This document shows positions 5,228-8,641 of a stretch of 8,641 nt of DNA, piece after piece. The DNA is from Bacillota bacterium (GTDB lineage Bacteria > Bacillota > Clostridia > Christensenellales > Aristaeellaceae): NCBI GenBank assembly GCA_023459275.1, contig JAEWVC010000099.1, positions 1 to 8,641 of the forward strand. The letters are read 5' to 3'. Each line of letters begins with the position of its first letter. The stretch's first letter is position 1. A program made the position numbers and the translations under genes. Below the pieces are notes generated by a model that saw only the letters and a program-made list of their open reading frames with translations, did not search any database and was not told the DNA's origin.

Positions 5228-6353
5228 GCAGAATCTGCAAAAAGCCATGGACAGCCGCCTCTCCGGCCTTGCCGTAACGCCCCGGCTGCGGGCGGCCATC
5301 CGCCTGAAAACAAAAGGAGAAAAACCCATGAAAAAGAAGATGACCCTGGGGCTTGTGCTGGCCCTGGCCCTGATACTTCTGCTGGCCGGGGTGGCCGTCG
5401 CCCTTGACGGGAACCTGTTTACCCTCTTCAGCAAAAATGATCCCAAGAGCGATCCGGCCCTTGCCTATGTGGCGGAGCACGCGGTGAGCGCCGCACCCCC
5501 AAGCGGCGAGGCCGCGGACACTTCACGGGTGGCCGTGGACAGCGCCTATTTTGACGGGATCAACCTGTTCCTGGCCTACCGGGTAAAGGGCGGCGCGGTG
5601 TTTCTGGAACCGTATACCCCTTCGGAGGAAGAACTGCAGTCCATGGAGGTGCTAGACTATGTTCCTGTGTTCACCGTAACGGAAAAGACCCCTGTGCTTG
5701 CTGCCTTTGCAAGCAGCGTGCAGGCAAAAAAGGCGGCCGGATACCACAGCGCCTCATTTTCCAGAAAAGATTCCATGACCGCCAACGGCGTAGATGTTTC
5801 CTTGTGCATGGATGCCTCCTTCTCCCAAGGGGATGATCTTCTGGGCTATTTGCAGTTTGAAACGCCCCTGCCCATCAAAGTGGCCCAGGCGGATGCCTTC
5901 ACCATGGAGCTTACCCTCTATCCCTTCGACGTGTATGTGTGGTTTGACGGGAGCGCCTATTATGCAAAGCAAGTCACAGGCGAACCGTTCACTGTGGCCG
6001 CGGACATTCAAAAAAGCCAGGCACCGGCGGTGGTGATGACCGGGAAAGGCAACGTAAACGGCGCGCCGGTATCCATTACCGCCACGGTAACGCCCGTATC
6101 CATTCATCTGGCCTACACCCCTACAAAGGACCTGGTCTTTGTCCTCACCGATCCCGGGACCGGCCGTGAGATACCCTACGAAAGCGCCGGGGGCGGCGCC
6201 GGCGGATACGATGAACTGCTGTTCCCGGGGCTTGGCTACGTGCCCCAAAGCCTTGCCGCCTGCCCCATTACCTATGTGTACCCCTACCCCGGCAATATGG
6301 AGACCCAGGACTCCGTGTACCTGAAGGAGCAAACCATTCTTCTAACGCCCTGA
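5220..6353 (+). CDS. Single-pass membrane protein, probable anti-sigma factor of the first module
   Basis: 377 residues: a basic cytoplasmic tail (1-41), one transmembrane helix (42-62, LGLVLALALILLLAGVAVAL) and a large extracellular domain. It starts inside the sigma gene and is probably the sigma's membrane-bound regulator. It has no zinc-binding HxxxCxxC motif, so it would be a non-ZAS type. The exported part is rich in beta-type segments, for example VAVDSAYFDGINLFLAYRV (102-120), and resembles the DUF4179-like domains often paired with ECF sigmas in Clostridia; that assignment is tentative. The start is ATG at 5220 with GGAAGGG 10 nt upstream. A second in-frame ATG (5328) with AAAGGAG could give a shorter form. 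The tail and helix resemble residues 38-67 of the second module's membrane protein. A strong terminator follows. Confidence 0.75.
   Translation: MRRQNLQKAMDSRLSGLAVTPRLRAAIRLKTKGEKPMKKKMTLGLVLALALILLLAGVAVALDGNLFTLFSKNDPKSDPALAYVAEHAVSAAPPSGEAADTSRVAVDSAYFDGINLFLAYRVKGGAVFLEPYTPSEEELQSMEVLDYVPVFTVTEKTPVLAAFASSVQAKKAAGYHSASFSRKDSMTANGVDVSLCMDASFSQGDDLLGYLQFETPLPIKVAQADAFTMELTLYPFDVYVWFDGSAYYAKQVTGEPFTVAADIQKSQAPAVVMTGKGNVNGAPVSITATVTPVSIHLAYTPTKDLVFVLTDPGTGREIPYESAGGGAGGYDELLFPGLGYVPQSLAACPITYVYPYPGNMETQDSVYLKEQTILLTP
5313..5330 (+). promoter_or_regulatory. Internal Shine-Dalgarno and alternative start in the first anti-sigma gene
   Basis: AAAGGAG (5313-5319) lies 8 nt before the in-frame ATG at 5328 (Met37). 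This site is better spaced than the one serving the upstream ATG at 5220. The shorter product would begin KKK plus a hydrophobic helix ending in AVA, like a signal peptide, and would lack the presumed sigma-binding tail. A matching site exists in the second module (7127-7145). Confidence 0.4.
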
Positions 6354-6371
6354 ATTAGGGCGGCCACGCAC

Positions 6372-6409
6372 GGCGGTGCGGGAAGCAATGCTTTCCGCGC
6401 CGCCTTTTT
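6372..6409 (+). terminator. Strong intrinsic terminator of the first sigma/anti-sigma operon
   Basis: GGCGGTGCGGGAAGC (6372-6386) pairs fully with GCTTTCCGCGCCGCC (6390-6404), with two G-U pairs, across an AAT loop, followed by TTTTT (6405-6409). It begins 18 bp after the stop codon. It separates the two sigma modules into independent transcripts. Confidence 0.92.
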
Positions 6410-6425
6410 GCATCTTAAAAAAAGC

Positions 6426-6470
6426 CGGGCACAAGAAAATGCGGCGCTCCGCTAACATTTTCACTGCCCG
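6426..6470. promoter_or_regulatory. Split inverted repeat upstream of the second sigma gene
   Basis: CGGGCA (6426-6431) and GAAAATG (6435-6441) are matched by CATTTTC (6456-6462) and TGCCCG (6465-6470), giving 13 complementary bases in two blocks. GCGG/CCGC can pair further inside. The right arm overlaps the -35 and spacer of the candidate promoter at 6453-6481. It could be an operator or a cruciform-forming site. No T-run follows, so it is not a terminator. Confidence 0.45.
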
Positions 6471-6481
6471 TGCCGTATACT
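6453..6481 (+). promoter_or_regulatory. Candidate ECF-type promoter of the second sigma gene
   Basis: TAAC (6453-6456) lies 17 bp before CGTA (6474-6477), close to the TGAAAC-N16-CGTA pattern of Bacillus SigW-type ECF promoters. The same bases also give TATACT (6476-6481) as a vegetative -10, but with no convincing TTGACA partner. The position suits positive autoregulation of the second module. This reading is inferred. Confidence 0.4.
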
Positions 6482-6543
6482 GGGTGAAAGCAAAAAGGCG
6501 TGGGGCCCGCGTGGTGCCGCGCCGGGAGGAAAGACGGAGGCAA

Positions 6544-7023
6544 ATGATTTCCGCCGAGCAGTTTGAAAGCGAATCCACGGCGCTGTTCCCCGCGTTCCAC
6601 AGGCTGGGCATGAGCATCCTCTTCAATGTCCAGGATGCCCAGGATGCCATGCAGCAGGCGCTTTTGAAGGCGTGGGAGGCAAGGGGGCGGATACGGCCCG
6701 ACACATTCCGGCCCTTTCTGACCCGCATCTTCATCAACGAATGCCGCAACATCCAGCGCGGGCGGCGTCGGGTGACGCCCGTAGCCGATATCGATCCCGG
6801 CGGCGAAGCGTATATCCCGGAGGATACCGGGCTGATGGCGGCCATAAACGCCCTGCCGGAAAAGCTGCGCACGCCGCTGCTTTTGTGCTGCATGGAAAAC
6901 TACAGGGACCGGGAAGCCGCCAAGGCCCTGGGCATTTCCCACACGGCGCTTCGCAACCGCCTGTACCGGGCGCGCCGGGCGCTTTTTGCGGCATTGTCCG
7001 AAAAGGAGGAGGCGCAGGGATGA
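6544..7023 (+). CDS. ECF-type RNA polymerase sigma factor, second module
   Basis: A 159-residue ECF sigma. Region 2 covers about 10-78: ALFPAFHRLGMSILFNVQDAQDAMQQALLKAWE (13-45), then FLTRIFINECRNIQRGRRR (58-76). Region 4 covers about 100-152: ALPEKLRTPLLLCCMENYRDREAAKALG (103-130) and the recognition helix ISHTALRNRLYRARRALF (131-148), with the family's RLYRARRAL signature. The start ATG at 6544 has GGAGG only 3 nt away and another GGAGGA 13 nt away, so initiation may be inefficient. In-frame upstream codons would run back through the promoter and the previous terminator and are rejected. The stop overlaps the next gene as ATGA. It differs from the first sigma over most of its length, so it probably has a different promoter specificity. 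Confidence 0.9.
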   Translation: MISAEQFESESTALFPAFHRLGMSILFNVQDAQDAMQQALLKAWEARGRIRPDTFRPFLTRIFINECRNIQRGRRRVTPVADIDPGGEAYIPEDTGLMAAINALPEKLRTPLLLCCMENYRDREAAKALGISHTALRNRLYRARRALFAALSEKEEAQG

Positions 7024-8330
7024 AAAAGCAAGCGTTGAACCATCGGGACTTGCAGGCCCTCTATCCGCCCATGCCTCCCGCCTTTGAGGCGGCGGGGAAG
7101 CAAACCCTGTCCCGCCTGCTTTCAGCAAAGGAGAAACCCGTCATGCGGAAAAAGCTTCCCCTGGGCCTTGTGCTGGCGGCGGTACTGCTGCTGGCCCTGG
7201 TGGGCACGGCCGTCGCCCTTGTCCGGTCCGATCTTTTGTCCCATCTGTTCGGCGGCAGCCAATCCGTGCCCCAAGGGCTGGAAGGGGTTTTGCGCCAGCC
7301 GGAGGAGACGGTAAACGCCGGAGATGTCACGGTGACGCTGAACGAATATGTGTTTGACGGCGAAAAGCTGCACCTGCGCTGGTCGGTGCAAAACGGTTCG
7401 GGCCGGCAGGGGATGATCACCATGTCTCCCTTCCTGGTGGACGGCAGGCTTCTAAACGCGGAGCACGAAACGCCCCTGCAAAGTGACGACCACACCTGGG
7501 CCTATGTGCTGGGCGGGGAGGCGGACGGGGGTAAGATGCCTTCCTCCGTCAGCGAATACACCACCTACCAAAACACCCCGGACGCGGACGGGAACCGGCC
7601 CTTTGCCGCCGGGAAGACGGTTGAAATCACCGGGGAGCTGTACCTGTGGGAGCTTTTGAGCCCGCCGGTGCTTACGGATATGGCCGCCCTGGATACATAT
7701 GAAGATTTTGCGGCGGTGGCCGCGCTGCACCGCCTGCCCGTGGACAATACCGGCTTTTGCGACCTGGAATATTTCTGCATAACCGGCCGGGAGGATATCG
7801 GCGCCTTCAGCGCGGAGGCTTCGCAAAAAGCCTACGAATATCTTCATTGGGCAAGGCTTGAAAAGGCTGTGCCCGTAAGGTTCTCCCTGCCCCTTACCAC
7901 CTCTGCTCCGCGGCAGGTATCGCCAACGCAAACCGTGTTTGAGGCGGAGGGGTTCACCCTGGTCATTTCCCATTTTGCCTACCGGCAGACCGGCGGCACA
8001 ATGGAACTGCGGGTTTATCCCAAGCCCCGGCGCGCGCTGGTGGGCCAGGAAAGCCCCCTGTACCGGGACCTCATCGCGCTCAACGCGGATACCATGGCTT
8101 TTGCAAGCGGCACCAGAAGCTACAGCGTATCCAGCAGCCCGGAGGGCGGAGAAGGGTATGTGGCCTACGAAATTTCCCTGGAGCCGGTGTCCGGGGACAT
8201 GCCTTCCGCCCTTTTGATCGCTCCGTCGGTGATAAAAACCGGCTGGGATTGGGAGGCGGAGCATGACACGGCTTATGACCGGTATTACACCTATATCCTT
8301 AAAGACGCAGTGCGGGTGGAGCTGAAGTGA
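7020..8330 (+). CDS. Single-pass membrane protein, probable anti-sigma factor of the second module
   Basis: 436 residues: a cytoplasmic tail (1-45), a transmembrane helix (about 46-67, LPLGLVLAAVLLLALVGTAVAL) and a large extracellular region to the C terminus. ATGA overlap with the sigma gene and a GGAGG 7 nt before the ATG point to tight coupling. The tail lacks a zinc-binding anti-sigma motif. Residues 38-67 (KEKPV-MRKK and the helix) closely match the first module's protein; the exported parts have diverged, though both begin with a strand of the type VTVTLNEYVFDGEKLHLRWSV (108-128). DUF4179-like is a tentative label. The ligand or signal is not predictable. An internal SD/ATG at 7127-7145 could yield a tail-less form. 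No intrinsic terminator with a T-run follows; only REP-like hairpins do. Confidence 0.75.
   Translation: MKKQALNHRDLQALYPPMPPAFEAAGKQTLSRLLSAKEKPVMRKKLPLGLVLAAVLLLALVGTAVALVRSDLLSHLFGGSQSVPQGLEGVLRQPEETVNAGDVTVTLNEYVFDGEKLHLRWSVQNGSGRQGMITMSPFLVDGRLLNAEHETPLQSDDHTWAYVLGGEADGGKMPSSVSEYTTYQNTPDADGNRPFAAGKTVEITGELYLWELLSPPVLTDMAALDTYEDFAAVAALHRLPVDNTGFCDLEYFCITGREDIGAFSAEASQKAYEYLHWARLEKAVPVRFSLPLTTSAPRQVSPTQTVFEAEGFTLVISHFAYRQTGGTMELRVYPKPRRALVGQESPLYRDLIALNADTMAFASGTRSYSVSSSPEGGEGYVAYEISLEPVSGDMPSALLIAPSVIKTGWDWEAEHDTAYDRYYTYILKDAVRVELK
7127..7145 (+). promoter_or_regulatory. Internal Shine-Dalgarno and alternative start in the second anti-sigma gene
   Basis: AAAGGAG (7127-7133) lies 9 nt before an in-frame ATG at 7143 (Met42). 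The SD string falls in a different codon phase than in the first module, yet keeps nearly the same distance to the ATG. The shorter product would start MRKK plus a hydrophobic stretch ending in AVA, like a signal peptide. Confidence 0.4.
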
Positions 8331-8390
8331 CAAAGGTGAGCAGGAACAGGGCTGCCCTGAAAACAGGCGGATGATGCCAGGCTTGCTTGG
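8331..8390. other. Spacer after the second anti-sigma gene
   Basis: No gene is seen. Small stems occur (CAGGG-CTG-CCCTG, and a GCCAGG/CTTGGC stem near 8377-8392), but none has a T-run, so no standard terminator can be called for the second module. Confidence 0.4.
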
Positions 8391-8416
8391 CGGGCGATGG
8401 ATCATCGCCCCTACGG
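8391..8416 (+). repeat. REP-like hairpin, forward copy
   Basis: GGGCGATG (8392-8399) pairs perfectly with CATCGCCC (8403-8410) over a GAT loop, followed by CTACGG. It is the forward partner of the inverted copy at 8487-8514. The flanks CGGGCG and CGCCCCTACGGC are identical, and the middle of the stem differs in a compensatory way. It may act as transcript end or mRNA stabiliser for the anti-sigma gene. Confidence 0.7.
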
Positions 8417-8486
8417 CTGCAAAGAGATGAGTGACTTTTGTTCCGTCGCTTGAAACCCTCCGGTAGGGAAACCAACAAACAAAGTA

Positions 8487-8514
8487 CGCCGTAGGGGCGC
8501 TTATCAAGCGCCCG
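8487..8514 (-). repeat. REP-like hairpin, inverted copy
   Basis: GGGCGCTT (8495-8502) pairs perfectly with AAGCGCCC (8506-8513) over an ATC loop, preceded by GCCGTAG. Read on the minus strand it matches the copy at 8391-8416, except for three stem pairs that change together. The two copies about 75 bp apart in opposite orientation look like a BIME-type pair. Confidence 0.7.
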
Positions 8515-8552
8515 CAAACCATCAACAAAGTCAGACCAATTTTCGGGGATGC

Positions 8553-8577
8553 ATTGAAGGGGTGGAACCCCTTCAAT
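8553..8577. repeat. Perfect 11-bp hairpin
   Basis: ATTGAAGGGGT (8553-8563) pairs with ACCCCTTCAAT (8567-8577) over a GGA loop. No T-run follows. It is part of a run of palindromes between 8391 and 8630, in which no protein-coding gene is supported. Confidence 0.65.
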
Positions 8578-8588
8578 TGAAATCGTGT

Positions 8589-8630
8589 CGCCCGGCTTTG
8601 CCGGGTGCGCGGGACGCTTGCGAAGCAAGC
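8589..8630. repeat. Two adjacent short hairpins
   Basis: CCCGGC-TTT-GCCGGG (8591-8605, extendable by one G-U and one C-G pair) is followed by GCTTGC-GAA-GCAAGC (8616-8630). Both have three-base loops, like the other hairpins in this block. They lie at the window edge, so the block may continue beyond it. Confidence 0.6.
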
Positions 8631-8641
8631 ATTCCTTACAC

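Noticed and set aside
6376..6543. Upstream start for the second sigma gene
   Set aside because: It would begin inside the stem of the strong terminator at 6372-6409 and translate the promoter region; the added residues match no sigma domain.
7452..8576. A 374-residue minus-strand reading frame
   Set aside because: An antisense shadow of the second anti-sigma gene, continuing into the repeat block; no family resemblance.
8299..8628. A 109-residue minus-strand reading frame at the right edge
   Set aside because: It crosses five hairpins and the end of the anti-sigma gene, has no recognisable domain and changes composition abruptly.
8391..8630. CRISPR array
   Set aside because: The hairpins differ in sequence and spacing and do not form regular direct repeats with spacers.

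Overview
The window looks like a chromosomal segment of a GC-rich, anaerobic, gut-type Clostridia species (Bacillota; Oscillospiraceae or Christensenellales-like). This is an inference from GC-rich coding sequence with strong AAGGAGG-type ribosome sites, TTG and GTG starts, the gene families present, and the abundance of short palindromic intergenic repeats. No rRNA, tRNA, CRISPR array, phage gene or transposase was seen.

Layout. Positions 1-365 hold no convincing gene, only palindromic repeats. On the minus strand, from right to left, lie a CTP-dependent lipid (diacylglycerol/polyprenol) kinase-like membrane protein (2037-2768), a cation-efflux-like membrane protein coupled to it by an ATGA overlap (1417-2040), a GtrA-family membrane protein with its own promoter (888-1340), and a DsrE-family protein (366-710). 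A 160-bp palindromic, MITE-like element (729-888) fills the gap between the last two. On the plus strand, starting divergently from the kinase gene, are a TetR-type regulator (2954-3532), a MarR-type regulator (3576-4019) with a palindrome-rich promoter, and an ATGA-coupled FMN-binding split-barrel (PNPOx-like) protein (4016-4447), closed by an intrinsic terminator. Two tandem ECF sigma/membrane anti-sigma modules follow: 4709-5227 plus 5220-6353, ended by a very strong terminator, then 6544-7023 plus 7020-8330. Positions 8331-8641 hold no gene, only a run of five hairpin repeats.

How the genes may work together. The TetR and kinase genes start back to back, with overlapping divergent promoters and two small inverted repeats between them, so TetR may control itself and the lipid-kinase/cation-transporter pair. 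MarR probably represses its own operon with the PNPOx-like protein, through palindromes that sit on its promoter. Each sigma gene overlaps the gene of a single-pass membrane protein with a short cytoplasmic tail, as expected for sigma/anti-sigma pairs that sense envelope or extracellular signals. The two membrane partners share the juxtamembrane segment and first transmembrane helix, so the modules look like diverged duplicates.

Most notable observations: the MITE-like element with split terminal inverted repeats and a possible TA target duplication; the two paralogous sigma/anti-sigma modules, each with an in-frame internal Shine-Dalgarno and ATG that would make a signal-peptide form lacking the cytoplasmic tail; an ECF-like promoter overlapped by a long inverted repeat in front of the second sigma gene; and REP-like hairpins with compensatory stem changes. 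None of these is proven to be a new system from sequence alone.
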